A DNA stretch of 19,744 nt from an uncultured Clostridia bacterium (GTDB lineage: Bacteria > Bacillota > Clostridia > Oscillospirales > Acutalibacteraceae): the NCBI GenBank assembly GCA_947626485.1, contig CANQSG010000014.1:1-19744 (forward strand), read 5' to 3'. Made by a program: the position numbers and the translations under genes. Positions 6,776 to 14,856 of the stretch are shown here, in pieces (position 1 is the stretch's first letter; each line of letters starts with the position of its first letter). The notes beneath the pieces are model-generated. The model was not told the origin of the DNA. It did not search any database and was given only the letters and a program-made list of their open reading frames with translations.

Positions 6776-8581
6776 ATGGGATGGACGATTTCTTTTCTCC
6801 TTTCGGCGCTTTGCCTGTTGGGCGCGGTCGTGTTTGCCGCCGTCCGGGCGACGTCGAATTATAAACGCGGCAGAATTTTCGACCCGCCGAAAATTTTGTT
6901 TGCGGGCGTGGTCGCCGCGTCCGTCATTTTGTTTTTCCCGATCTGCGTTCACGTTTTCCGGACGACGAACTGCGGCATTCTGGAGGCCTTCCTCATCTCC
7001 GTTCACCACATGATCCGGCTGTTTGTCGTCGACGGCGAATTCGAATTTATCACGGGGAGCCTTGCCGACGCGCAGCTCGCCGCCCCGCTCCTCAACTGCT
7101 ACACCGCCCTGTTTGCCGTCCTGTTCGTGGCGGCGCCGATCTTGACGTTCGGCTTTGTACTCTCCTTTTTCAAAAACATCTCCGCTTATAAGCGGTATCT
7201 CACCCATTATCATTCCGACGTTTACATTTTTTCCCAACTCAACGAGAAATCTCTGGCGCTCGCCGAGAGTCTGCGTCGAAACGGCGGCAAGGGCCGGTTC
7301 CTCGTCTTTACCGACGTGTACGAAAAGGACGAAAAACAAACCGGCGATCGCATCGAAAAGGCGCGGGAGCTCGGCGCGGTTTGCTTTAAAAAAGATATCG
7401 TCACCGTCAATTTTTCCTTCCACAGCAAACGCAAGTCGTTAAACTTTTTCACCATCGGCGAGGATCAGTCGGCGAACATCAGCCAGGCGTTGAAGCTCAT
7501 CGAAAGGATGAAGGACAGGGAGAACACGAATCTTTACGTCTTCTCGACGCAGGTGCAGGCCGAAATGCTGCTGGCGAACGCCTTTCACAGCCGGGACGGC
7601 GCCGCGAAGATCAAGGTGCGGCGCGTCAACGAGGTGCAGTCGCTGATCTCCCGCAACCTCTACGAAAACGGGTACGAGAAGATCTTCCGCAGCGCCTACG
7701 ACGACGGCTCCGGCGAAAAAAAGATCAACGCCGTCGTGGTGGGCGCCGGGCAGCACGGGAGCGAGATGCTCAAATCCCTGCCCTGGTTCTGCCAGATGGA
7801 CGGCTATTTGGCGGAGATCCACTGTTTTGACCGCCGGCCGCACGCCGCCGAAAAATTCACCGCGCAATGCCCCGAGCTGATGCAGTTCAGCGGCGTGCTC
7901 GACGTTGCGGGGGAAACGCGGTACACCATTCAAATCCACGCCGGCGTCGACGTCGACACCGTCGCCTTTGACGAGATCATCCGCTCGCTGCCGCGCGCGA
8001 CCTACGTATTTGTCGCCCTCGGGGACGACGACCGCAACATCGCGGCGGCGGTCAAGCTGCGCGCGCTGTACGAGCAAATGGGGTATTTCCCCGAAATTCA
8101 GGCCGTCGTTTACGACAGCGACAAAGAAGAAGCCCTGACCGGCGTCACCAATTTCCGGGGGCAGCCCTACAATATCGACTTCATCGGCGGTCGGAAATCG
8201 TCCTATTCCGAGGAAGTGATCCTGGATTCCGACGTGGAGGAGGAAGCGCTGAAACGGCACCTCAAATGGGGCGAGGAAAGCGCCTTCTGGCAGTACAATT
8301 ACAATTACAAATCCTCGGTCGCCTCCGCCATTCACCGAAAAATGAAGATTTTGTGCGGAATTCCGGGCATCGAAAAGGAGCCGAAGGATCGCACGCACGA
8401 GGAGCTCTGGTCGCAGCGCATCCTCGAACACCGCCGCTGGAACGCCTATATGCGGTCGGAAGGCTACGTCTACGGCGGCACCATCGAAAAAGCCGGGCGC
8501 AACGACCTGGCAAAAACGCATAATTTCTTAGTCCCCTTCGAACAGCTGCCCTTAAAAGAGCAGGAAAAAGACGACGATTAA
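6776..8581 (+). CDS. Membrane protein with TrkA/RCK-like Rossmann domains and a C-terminal RyR domain
   Basis: This 601-residue protein starts with three clear membrane helices (about 4-24, 40-61, 106-132). A further amphipathic stretch (67-87) lies where a pore helix might sit, but no TVGYG-type filter is visible. Two Rossmann-like regions follow, beginning near 146 (SDVYIFSQLNEKSLALAE) and 317 (INAVVVGAGQHGSE, with GxGxxG at 323-328), like the RCK/TrkA-N ligand-gated regulators of ion channels. The last 65 residues form a RyR domain: EELWSQRILEHRRW, MRSEGYVYG, then RNDLAKTHNFLVPFEQLP and EKD (542-600). RyR domains were named from ryanodine receptors, and bacterial versions occur with Rossmann domains in proposed conflict or signalling systems. 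The likely role is a membrane channel or signalling protein gated by a nucleotide-type ligand, which is inference. GGAGG at 6760-6764 supports ATG 6776. The ATG at 6766 is in another frame. Confidence 0.8.
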   Translation: MGWTISFLLSALCLLGAVVFAAVRATSNYKRGRIFDPPKILFAGVVAASVILFFPICVHVFRTTNCGILEAFLISVHHMIRLFVVDGEFEFITGSLADAQLAAPLLNCYTALFAVLFVAAPILTFGFVLSFFKNISAYKRYLTHYHSDVYIFSQLNEKSLALAESLRRNGGKGRFLVFTDVYEKDEKQTGDRIEKARELGAVCFKKDIVTVNFSFHSKRKSLNFFTIGEDQSANISQALKLIERMKDRENTNLYVFSTQVQAEMLLANAFHSRDGAAKIKVRRVNEVQSLISRNLYENGYEKIFRSAYDDGSGEKKINAVVVGAGQHGSEMLKSLPWFCQMDGYLAEIHCFDRRPHAAEKFTAQCPELMQFSGVLDVAGETRYTIQIHAGVDVDTVAFDEIIRSLPRATYVFVALGDDDRNIAAAVKLRALYEQMGYFPEIQAVVYDSDKEEALTGVTNFRGQPYNIDFIGGRKSSYSEEVILDSDVEEEALKRHLKWGEESAFWQYNYNYKSSVASAIHRKMKILCGIPGIEKEPKDRTHEELWSQRILEHRRWNAYMRSEGYVYGGTIEKAGRNDLAKTHNFLVPFEQLPLKEQEKDDD

Positions 8582-8605
8582 AAAGGTAAAAAGGAGTGTC
8601 GAATC

Positions 8606-10255
8606 ATGGAAAGCAAGACGACGAAAAAAGCCACCCCCGCCGAGGCGGAACCATTCGAGGAGCTGCAAACGAAGTTTGACGCCTACACCGGCAAGGAGCC
8701 CTACCTGTTTGTGAGCTATTCCCACCGGGATACGCCGAAGGTGTACCCCATTCTGGACGCGCTCTACGACCGCAAGTATCGCCTCTGGTATGACGAATCC
8801 TGCGAGACCGGCAACGACTTCCGGGACGAGCTGCGGCAGCGCATCGAGGGCTGCGAGGCCGTGCTGCTGTTTGTCTCGGAATCCTCGATGGCGTCCCCCT
8901 TCTGCGGCATGGAGATCATTGTCGCGCGGGAGAACAACAAGCGGCTCTACCCGATTTATCTCGACAACGTCACCGTTCCCCCCGCCTTCCAAATCCTGTT
9001 GGCAAACACCCATCACAGCACCACCGAAAACATGGACAAGCTCGTGAAGTCCATGATCCGCGACCTTCCCGCCGTGGCGATGGATCGCCTGACGACCGAC
9101 GGCAGCGTCCTCAAACGCTGCGAGGACAACGGCGACTTTATCGCGGTGGACGAGGGCATTCGCGAGATCAGCGACGAGGCGTTTAAGAGCCGCCGGGCGC
9201 TGCACAACATTCGCCTGCCCGAGACGCTGGAATCCATCGGGCGCGAGAGCTTCCGCGGCTGCTCGAACCTCGAAAAGATGGACATTCCGGAGAGCACCGT
9301 CCGCATCGGCGAGAGCGCCTTCCGCGACTGCACCGACATGAAGACCCTCAAAATTCGGAACAACTGCATCAAAATCGGCGAGCGCGCCTTTGAAAACTGC
9401 GCCGGGCTCGAGGAGGTCGAGCTGCCGGACGGCCTGACGGAGATCTACGGCGGCGTCTTCAACAGCTGCAAGAGCTTAAAGAAGATCGACCTGCCGAACC
9501 GGTTGACGATTTTGGGCGAAAGCGCCTTTTCCGACTGCATCGTGCTCGAGGCGATCGACATCCCCGCGACGGTCACGAAGATCGACGACCTCGCCTTCAA
9601 CGGCTGCACGAGCTTGACGAAGGTCGAATTTCACGAGGGGCTCAAGAAGATCGGCAAGAGCGCCTTCAAGAACTGCCGCTCTCTGACGAAGATCACGCTG
9701 CCGTCCACCGTTTCGAGCATCAGCAACGCGCCCTTCCGTGGCTGCGAATCGCTGAAATCGATCAAGGCCGAAAGCAAAAACAAGAATTTCAAATCGGAGC
9801 CCAACAAGCGCGAGGGCAGCGATCACGTCCTGTTCAACAAGAACAAATCCGTCATCATCGCCTATCCCGCCAGCAGCCGCGAGGTGCAGTACGACATCCC
9901 GGACAGCGTGACGATCGTCAGCGACTGGGCGTTCTGCGAATGCAAAAAGCTGAACCGCATCACCATCCCCGACAGCGTGCACGAGATCGGCGAGGGCGCC
10001 TTCTGCAACTGCGCGCTGCTCGACGAGGTCGAAATCCCCGACAGCGTCACCGTCATCGACGATTGCGCCTTCCGGGGCTGCATAAGCCTTGAAAAGGTCG
10101 TGATCCCGAGCTCGGTGACGGAGCTGGGCTGGGGGCTGTTCGACGGCTGCGAGACCACGGTCACCGTATACTGCGACGAGGGCTCGCCGGTGCAGGAATA
10201 CTGCCGCCGCAACGGGATCCGCGAAGCGCGGCTGTCTGAGAAGGAAAACGACTGA
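8606..10255 (+). CDS. Cytosolic TIR domain fused to BspA-type leucine-rich repeats
   Basis: This 549-residue protein has no signal peptide or membrane segment. Residues about 30-150 are a TIR domain: YLFVSYSHRD (33-42), LWYDESCETGNDF (60-72), VLLFVSES (86-93) and SPFCGMEI, whose Glu103 sits where the catalytic glutamate of NAD-hydrolysing TIR enzymes lies. Residues about 165-530 carry roughly a dozen repeats of about 23 residues of the BspA/LRR_5 type (for example IPESTVRIGESAFRDCTDMK), interrupted by a lysine-rich island near 388-425. BspA-type repeats are usually on secreted proteins; here they must be cytosolic. The family expectation is NAD cleavage or production of a cyclic ADP-ribose-like signal triggered through the repeats; the trigger is unknown. 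A ribosome site (AAGGAG) precedes ATG 8606. The stop overlaps the permease start by one base, so the two proteins are translationally coupled. Confidence 0.92.
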   Translation: MESKTTKKATPAEAEPFEELQTKFDAYTGKEPYLFVSYSHRDTPKVYPILDALYDRKYRLWYDESCETGNDFRDELRQRIEGCEAVLLFVSESSMASPFCGMEIIVARENNKRLYPIYLDNVTVPPAFQILLANTHHSTTENMDKLVKSMIRDLPAVAMDRLTTDGSVLKRCEDNGDFIAVDEGIREISDEAFKSRRALHNIRLPETLESIGRESFRGCSNLEKMDIPESTVRIGESAFRDCTDMKTLKIRNNCIKIGERAFENCAGLEEVELPDGLTEIYGGVFNSCKSLKKIDLPNRLTILGESAFSDCIVLEAIDIPATVTKIDDLAFNGCTSLTKVEFHEGLKKIGKSAFKNCRSLTKITLPSTVSSISNAPFRGCESLKSIKAESKNKNFKSEPNKREGSDHVLFNKNKSVIIAYPASSREVQYDIPDSVTIVSDWAFCECKKLNRITIPDSVHEIGEGAFCNCALLDEVEIPDSVTVIDDCAFRGCISLEKVVIPSSVTELGWGLFDGCETTVTVYCDEGSPVQEYCRRNGIREARLSEKEND

Positions 10256-11397
10256 TGGACACGACCACCGAAGCGCCGTCCAAAGGGCAGAAATGCCTGG
10301 CGTTCCTCAAGAAAAACGCGGTCGTCTGCATCGCGCTGCTCGCGGCGATCGTCACGAGCTTCCTCGTCCCGGTCGACAAAGCATACCTCGGGTATTTCGA
10401 TTATAAGACCCTGACCTGCCTGTTCTGCGTGCTGGCGGTCGTCTGCGCCCTGAAGAATATCCATTTCTTCTATATGCTGGCGCGCAAGGTCGTCCAGCTC
10501 TTCAAGACCGCCCGCATGAGCGTTCTGGCGCTGGTCTACATCACGTTTATCGGCTCCATGCTCATCGCGAACGACATGGCGCTGCTGACCTTCCTGCCGC
10601 TGGGATATTTTGTCCTGACGACGACGGGGAAGCAGAAGTACATGGCCTTCACCTTCATCATGCAGAACATCGCCGCGAATCTGGGCGGCATGCTCACCCC
10701 GTTCGGCAACCCGCAGAACCTCTACCTCTACACGAAGTACGAGATCCCGAACCTCGAATTCATGGGGATCATGGCGCCGCCGTTTGTGCTGTCCGTCACG
10801 CTCATCACGATCTGCTGCCTGCTGTTCGTCAAACCGGAGCCGCTGCAGCTGTCGGACGAAAAAATCGTGCTGGACCCGAAGCGGACGGTGCTGTACCTCG
10901 CGCTTTTCACGCTCTCCATCGTGATCGTCTTCCGCGGCATCCCCTACTGGATCGGGCTGATCGTGATCCCCGCGACGCTGCTGATCGTCGACCGGAAAGC
11001 GCTGAAAATGGTGGATTACGGCCTGCTGTTCACCTTCGTTTTCTTCTTCATCTTCGCCGGGAATATGGCGCGGATCGACGCGGTGCGCGACCTCTTTTCC
11101 GCCCTGCTCGGAAAGAGCACGCTGCTTTTCAGCGTCCTTTCCTGCCAGTGCATCAGTAACGTCCCCTCCGCGATCCTGCTCTCGCAGTTCACGACGAATT
11201 ACGCCGATCTGCTCGTCGGCGTGAACATCGGGGGCGTCGGCACGCTGATCTCCTCTCTGGCGAGCTTGATCACCTTCCGGGAATACGTCAAGCACAACCC
11301 CGGCAAAACCGGTTATTACATCGGGATGTTCTCCCTCTTCAATTTCGCCTTCCTTATCATCCTGACCGGGTTTATGTTTTTGCTGAAACTCTTTTAA
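10255..11397 (+). CDS. SLC13/ArsB-type anion permease
   Basis: This 380-residue integral membrane protein has about ten hydrophobic helices. It carries two copies of the ion-transporter-superfamily hairpin motif: NDMALLTFLP (106-115) with LGGMLTPFGNPQN (143-155), and SNVPSAILLS (301-310). These features fit the SLC13/CitMHS/ArsB group, which moves carboxylates, arsenite, sulfate or sodium/protons. The substrate cannot be told from sequence, and no arsenic genes are nearby. The start is fixed by the TGATG overlap with the upstream TIR gene, and only 15 bases separate it from the next TIR gene. A permease placed tightly between two TIR-LRR genes is unusual and suggests it serves the same system, perhaps as effector or ligand importer. 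It is slightly short for SLC13 but near full length for the ArsB-like branch. Confidence 0.85.
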   Translation: MDTTTEAPSKGQKCLAFLKKNAVVCIALLAAIVTSFLVPVDKAYLGYFDYKTLTCLFCVLAVVCALKNIHFFYMLARKVVQLFKTARMSVLALVYITFIGSMLIANDMALLTFLPLGYFVLTTTGKQKYMAFTFIMQNIAANLGGMLTPFGNPQNLYLYTKYEIPNLEFMGIMAPPFVLSVTLITICCLLFVKPEPLQLSDEKIVLDPKRTVLYLALFTLSIVIVFRGIPYWIGLIVIPATLLIVDRKALKMVDYGLLFTFVFFFIFAGNMARIDAVRDLFSALLGKSTLLFSVLSCQCISNVPSAILLSQFTTNYADLLVGVNIGGVGTLISSLASLITFREYVKHNPGKTGYYIGMFSLFNFAFLIILTGFMFLLKLF

Positions 11398-11412
11398 AGC
11401 GGGGGAAACGGC

Positions 11413-13512
11413 ATGGAATTCAAAGACGTTTTTATCAGTTATAAGGCCGAGGACTTCGACGATGCGAACTGGGTCAAAACCAGGCTCGAGCGCAACGGGA
11501 TCTCCTGCTGGCTGGCGCCGGGGAGCATTCCGGGCGGCTCGAGCTACGCCGTCGAGATCCCCCGCGCGATCCGCCACTGCAAGGCCTTTGTGCTGCTGCT
11601 TTCCGAAAAGGCGCAGCGCTCCAAATGGGTGCCGCGCGAGCTCGACCAGGCGATCAACGCGAACAAGATCGTCCTGCCCTTTATGCTCGAGGATTGCGCA
11701 CTGAAGGACGATTTCAACTTTTACCTGACGAACGTCCAGCGCTACGCCGCCTACGAAAGCAAGGCGGACGCGATCGAGAAAATGATCCGGGAGATCAAGG
11801 CGATCATCCGCGCGCAGGAGCCCGCCCCCGCCCCCGCACCCGAACCCGCGCAGGAACCTGAACCTGCTCCCGCGCCCGAACCAGAACCCACGCTGACGGC
11901 GACGTCCGACCCCGCGCCCACACCCGAGCCGACGCCGCCGCCCGTATCCGTCCCCGTCGAGGTTCCGGCGCAGCCGGAAAAGACGGGGGAAACCCCCGCC
12001 GCCGTCAAAACGCTGCCGAAAACCAAGGCGGCGAAAAAGCAGGCAAAGCCGAACGCCGGCAAGAAAAAGCGCACCTTCCTCATCGCCGGGTGCAGCGTGG
12101 CGGCAGCGGTCGTCCTCGCCGTCGTCGCGGCGGTCGTCTTCTCGTTCTGCGCGGAACGCGCGTCGCGCATCCTCATCGCCGGGAAGACCTTTCACGAAAG
12201 CGATTCCTTCGTCAGCCTCACCGACGTCACCCTCACGGCGGCGGATCTTACGTCCTTCGACCGCTTCGAGAAGCTGACGAACATTCATCTGCAAGGCTGC
12301 ACGCTCCCGGGCGACGTCGGCAACCTTTGCCGGCCGGAGCTGCGCTCGCTCGCGCTCGTCGACTGCGGCCTGACCGACGCGACGCTGCAAAGCCTCGATT
12401 TTGCAAAGCTGACCGCGCTTTACAGCCTCGACCTCAGCGAAAACGACCTTTCTTCGCCCGCCGCCTTCGCCGCCCTTGCCGACACCCTCGAAAAGCTGAA
12501 CCTCAGCGGCAACCGGATTTCCGACCTTTCCGCGTTTTCCGCCTTCGGGGAGCTGACCGAGTTACAGGTCAGCGACAACGGCGTGCAGACGCTTTCTCCT
12601 CTTGCTTCCTGCACGGCGCTGACGACGCTTGCGGCGGACGGCAACCAAATTTCCGACCTGTCGCCCCTTGCCGCCTGCACCCGGCTGCGCACCCTGTCCG
12701 TCAACGGGAACCGGCTGACGAGCCTCGCCGGGCTGGAGCGCTGCCTCGACCTCGCCTCCCTCGAAGCGGGCAGCAACCAGCTCACCGCCCTTTCCGGTCT
12801 GGAAAACGCGACGGTTTTGCGCCACGTCTTCCTCAACGACAACAAAATCACCGACCTGTCTCTGCTCGCGAAATCGGCGGCAAAGCTCGACACCCTCTAT
12901 TGCAGGAACAATCAAATTCAAGCCCTCAATTTCCCCGCCGGCCTGCCGGCATTGACCTATCTGAACGCCGACGGCAACGCCCTGACCTCTCTGGCGCCGC
13001 TGGAAAACAGCGCGAACCTCGCGGGCGTCTCGGCGCGGGGCAATCAGATCACATCGGTGAAGGGGCTCGAAAACAAGCCGCAGCTGTCCTATCTGGATCT
13101 CGCGAACAACAAAATCCAACTGACCGGCGACGAAAAGCTGCAATGCAGCGCCGAAATGCGGGCGGTCGTCAATCTGAGCGGCAACCCGCTCGGCGCCTTC
13201 CGGCTTTCCGCGAGCAAGGGCTTTTCCTATTTGAATCTGCACGGCACGGGGTTGCGGGATTTTGCCGCCCTCTACGCCGCGACGGGCGCGAATCTCTTTG
13301 TCGATTACAGCGACGCGCTGGATCTTTCCGCCCTGAAAGCGGCGGACTACGGCAACTATTACGTCTTCGGCTGCCCGCTCGATAAGCAGGTCGCCGTGCG
13401 CGAGGCGCTGGGCAACTATTTCGTCAAGTTCGCCGAAGAATCCGACTGCGACAAAATCCAATCCCCCTACATCAACGCAAACATCCAAGGCAACGCCGCG
13501 TATTACAAATAA
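11413..13512 (+). CDS. TIR-linker-transmembrane-LRR protein (inside-out Toll-like layout)
   Basis: This 699-residue protein starts with a TIR domain (about 4-125): DVFISYKAEDF, GISCWLAPGSIPGG and SKWVPREL, with Glu77 at the position of the catalytic glutamate. A Pro/Glu/Ala-rich linker (135-190) and a Lys-rich stretch (201-220) precede one membrane helix (221-246). The rest, from about 262, is leucine-rich repeats of the SDS22/internalin type (LTELQVSDNGVQTLSPLASC and similar, about 22 residues each). The basic side before the helix predicts TIR inside and repeats outside. Toll-like receptors have the same three parts in the opposite order along the chain. The family expectation is NADase-type signalling, with the repeats sensing an envelope or external feature; this is inference. 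GGGGG at 11401-11405 precedes ATG 11413. The LRRs are unrelated in type to those of the other TIR gene. Confidence 0.9.
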   Translation: MEFKDVFISYKAEDFDDANWVKTRLERNGISCWLAPGSIPGGSSYAVEIPRAIRHCKAFVLLLSEKAQRSKWVPRELDQAINANKIVLPFMLEDCALKDDFNFYLTNVQRYAAYESKADAIEKMIREIKAIIRAQEPAPAPAPEPAQEPEPAPAPEPEPTLTATSDPAPTPEPTPPPVSVPVEVPAQPEKTGETPAAVKTLPKTKAAKKQAKPNAGKKKRTFLIAGCSVAAAVVLAVVAAVVFSFCAERASRILIAGKTFHESDSFVSLTDVTLTAADLTSFDRFEKLTNIHLQGCTLPGDVGNLCRPELRSLALVDCGLTDATLQSLDFAKLTALYSLDLSENDLSSPAAFAALADTLEKLNLSGNRISDLSAFSAFGELTELQVSDNGVQTLSPLASCTALTTLAADGNQISDLSPLAACTRLRTLSVNGNRLTSLAGLERCLDLASLEAGSNQLTALSGLENATVLRHVFLNDNKITDLSLLAKSAAKLDTLYCRNNQIQALNFPAGLPALTYLNADGNALTSLAPLENSANLAGVSARGNQITSVKGLENKPQLSYLDLANNKIQLTGDEKLQCSAEMRAVVNLSGNPLGAFRLSASKGFSYLNLHGTGLRDFAALYAATGANLFVDYSDALDLSALKAADYGNYYVFGCPLDKQVAVREALGNYFVKFAEESDCDKIQSPYINANIQGNAAYYK

Positions 13513-13548
13513 CGTTCCGCGCAAAACGACCCGGAAAGGGGCGAGATT

Positions 13549-14667
13549 ATGAATCGGCGAATCGCCGCGCGTTTCCTCTGCCTGACCGCCTGCCTCTGCC
13601 TCGCCTGCTGCGGCTGCGGACGGGAAACGCCGCCTGTCACCGACGCCGAGTCGGTCTACTGGGAGTTTGCGCAGCTGTCCGACGTCGGAAAGGGGCTATA
13701 TCACGAGATCACGGAGGCCGCCGGGCAGGGGGAGACGCAGTTTCACTTTAAAGATTGCCCGTCGGAAGAGATCGACGCGGCATTTCACGCGGTTTTGCAG
13801 GATCACCCCGAATGGTTCTGGCTCGGGGACGGATACACGCTCCGGACGGTGACGGATGCCGCCGGAACCGCCTACACCCTCGATGCTGTCGCGGCGGAAA
13901 CCGCCGATTTGGAACGGCAGCGAGCCGACCTCGAAGCGGTCGTCAACGACGTCGTTTCGCAGGCGGAGACGAAGGCCACCGCCTATGAAAAGCTCCTGCT
14001 GATTCACGATTACATCATTGACCGCACGAGGTACGATCAGGAAACCTATCAGTTGATCTCGTCGGGCGACGCGGACAGGGAAGTGTTTGCGAGCAGCACG
14101 GCGTACGGCTGTCTCGTGAACGGTACGGCGGTCTGCTCCGGGTATGCCACGGCATTTCAGCTGCTCGCGCAGCGGCTCGGCTTCCTGTGCGGCCGCGTCT
14201 CCGGCTTCAAAACGGGCGGAGAAAGCCACGAATGGAATTTTATCCGCGCGGACGGCGATTTTTATTTCGTCGACGTCACCTGGGACGATCCCGTGTCGCA
14301 AGACGGGGACGCCGACTTAAAAAGCTACGAATATTTTTGCATAGACGACGGCGAGCTCGCCTTGACGCATACCGTTACGCCGGGGCAGCACGTCCCGGCG
14401 TGTGGCGGCAGCGCCCTCAATTATTACCGGCACAACGGCCTGTATATGGAACAATACGCCTTTGACGACGTCAAACGCATCTTCGAAAAAACCGGCGAAA
14501 GCGGCTGTCTGGAGCTCAAATTCGGGACAAAAAGCGAGCGCGAAAAGGCGCAGGCGGATTTGATCGAGCAGGGAAAGGTCTTCGACCTCGACCCCGCCCT
14601 CCAAGCCCAAGGCAGCATTTCCTACGCACAAGGCGATTCCGGCCTGCTGCTGACGATTCGATTTTAA
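13549..14667 (+). CDS. Transglutaminase-fold lipoprotein
   Basis: This 372-residue protein has a short basic start, a hydrophobic core and an LAC lipobox (18-20), predicting lipid attachment at Cys20 on the outer face of the membrane. The transglutaminase-like core has the catalytic triad Cys196 (AVCSGYA), His227 (SHEWNF) and Asp242 (VDVTWDDP). The helix KLLLIHDYIIDRTRYD (148-163) is typical of bacterial secreted transglutaminase/cysteine-protease-like proteins. Members act as peptidases or crosslinkers of wall peptides or proteins, and the substrate here is unknown. It is the last gene before a strong terminator, 36 bases after the TIR-TM-LRR gene with a GGAAAGGGG ribosome site. Its outside location would let it act on the same compartment as the outward-facing LRRs. 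Confidence 0.86.
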   Translation: MNRRIAARFLCLTACLCLACCGCGRETPPVTDAESVYWEFAQLSDVGKGLYHEITEAAGQGETQFHFKDCPSEEIDAAFHAVLQDHPEWFWLGDGYTLRTVTDAAGTAYTLDAVAAETADLERQRADLEAVVNDVVSQAETKATAYEKLLLIHDYIIDRTRYDQETYQLISSGDADREVFASSTAYGCLVNGTAVCSGYATAFQLLAQRLGFLCGRVSGFKTGGESHEWNFIRADGDFYFVDVTWDDPVSQDGDADLKSYEYFCIDDGELALTHTVTPGQHVPACGGSALNYYRHNGLYMEQYAFDDVKRIFEKTGESGCLELKFGTKSEREKAQADLIEQGKVFDLDPALQAQGSISYAQGDSGLLLTIRF

Positions 14668-14690
14668 CGGCGCAAAAGCAAAAAAATCAT

Positions 14691-14726
14691 CAGCCCTTGA
14701 AACCGAAAATTTCGAGGGCTGTTTTT
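14691..14726 (+). terminator. Terminator of the TIR/AAA operon
   Basis: A 12-bp stem (14691-14702 with 14710-14721, one T-G pair) closes a seven-base loop and runs into five T residues. It is 24 bases after the transglutaminase stop and is the first convincing terminator since the 3693 promoter. Confidence 0.92.
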
Positions 14727-14764
14727 CTGCAAAAAAACGGTTTTCTCCCGCCCGCCCGCGCCGC

Positions 14765-14793
14765 TTGACAGGGGGGCGGGGCGATGGTATAAT
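14765..14793 (+). promoter_or_regulatory. Consensus promoter of the metallophosphoesterase gene
   Basis: TTGACA (14765-14770) and TATAAT (14788-14793) are both perfect, with a 17-base spacer that is very G-rich. It lies 64 bases before the ATG of the next gene. Confidence 0.92.
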
Positions 14794-14856
14794 GTGGAGC
14801 GTGAGGGTCGGTTTTGTTGGCCGTATTACAGATAACAGAAACAGGAGGGGCGCGCG

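Noticed and set aside
6776..7200. A classical potassium channel pore in the RyR protein
   Set aside because: There is no TVGYG-like selectivity filter between the helices, so I call it channel-like only by its Rossmann/RCK context.
4142..7423. A 1093-codon open frame on the minus strand
   Set aside because: It lies opposite the AAA+, YbjN and RyR genes, whose proteins are recognisable. Its translation is Arg/Gly/Asp/Val rich with no motif, as expected from the antisense of high-GC coding DNA.
9150..10200. Repetitive DNA with about 69-bp period
   Set aside because: This is the coding signature of the 23-residue BspA-type repeats, not a separate DNA repeat element.
9862..12390. An 842-codon minus-strand open frame
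   Set aside because: It is antisense to the TIR, permease and second TIR genes. It has low-complexity charged sequence and no ribosome site or domain.
12090..13385. A 431-codon forward frame inside the LRR region
   Set aside because: It is out of frame with the clear TIR-LRR protein and its translation is Arg/Pro/Gln-rich. It is a shadow of repeated LRR codons.
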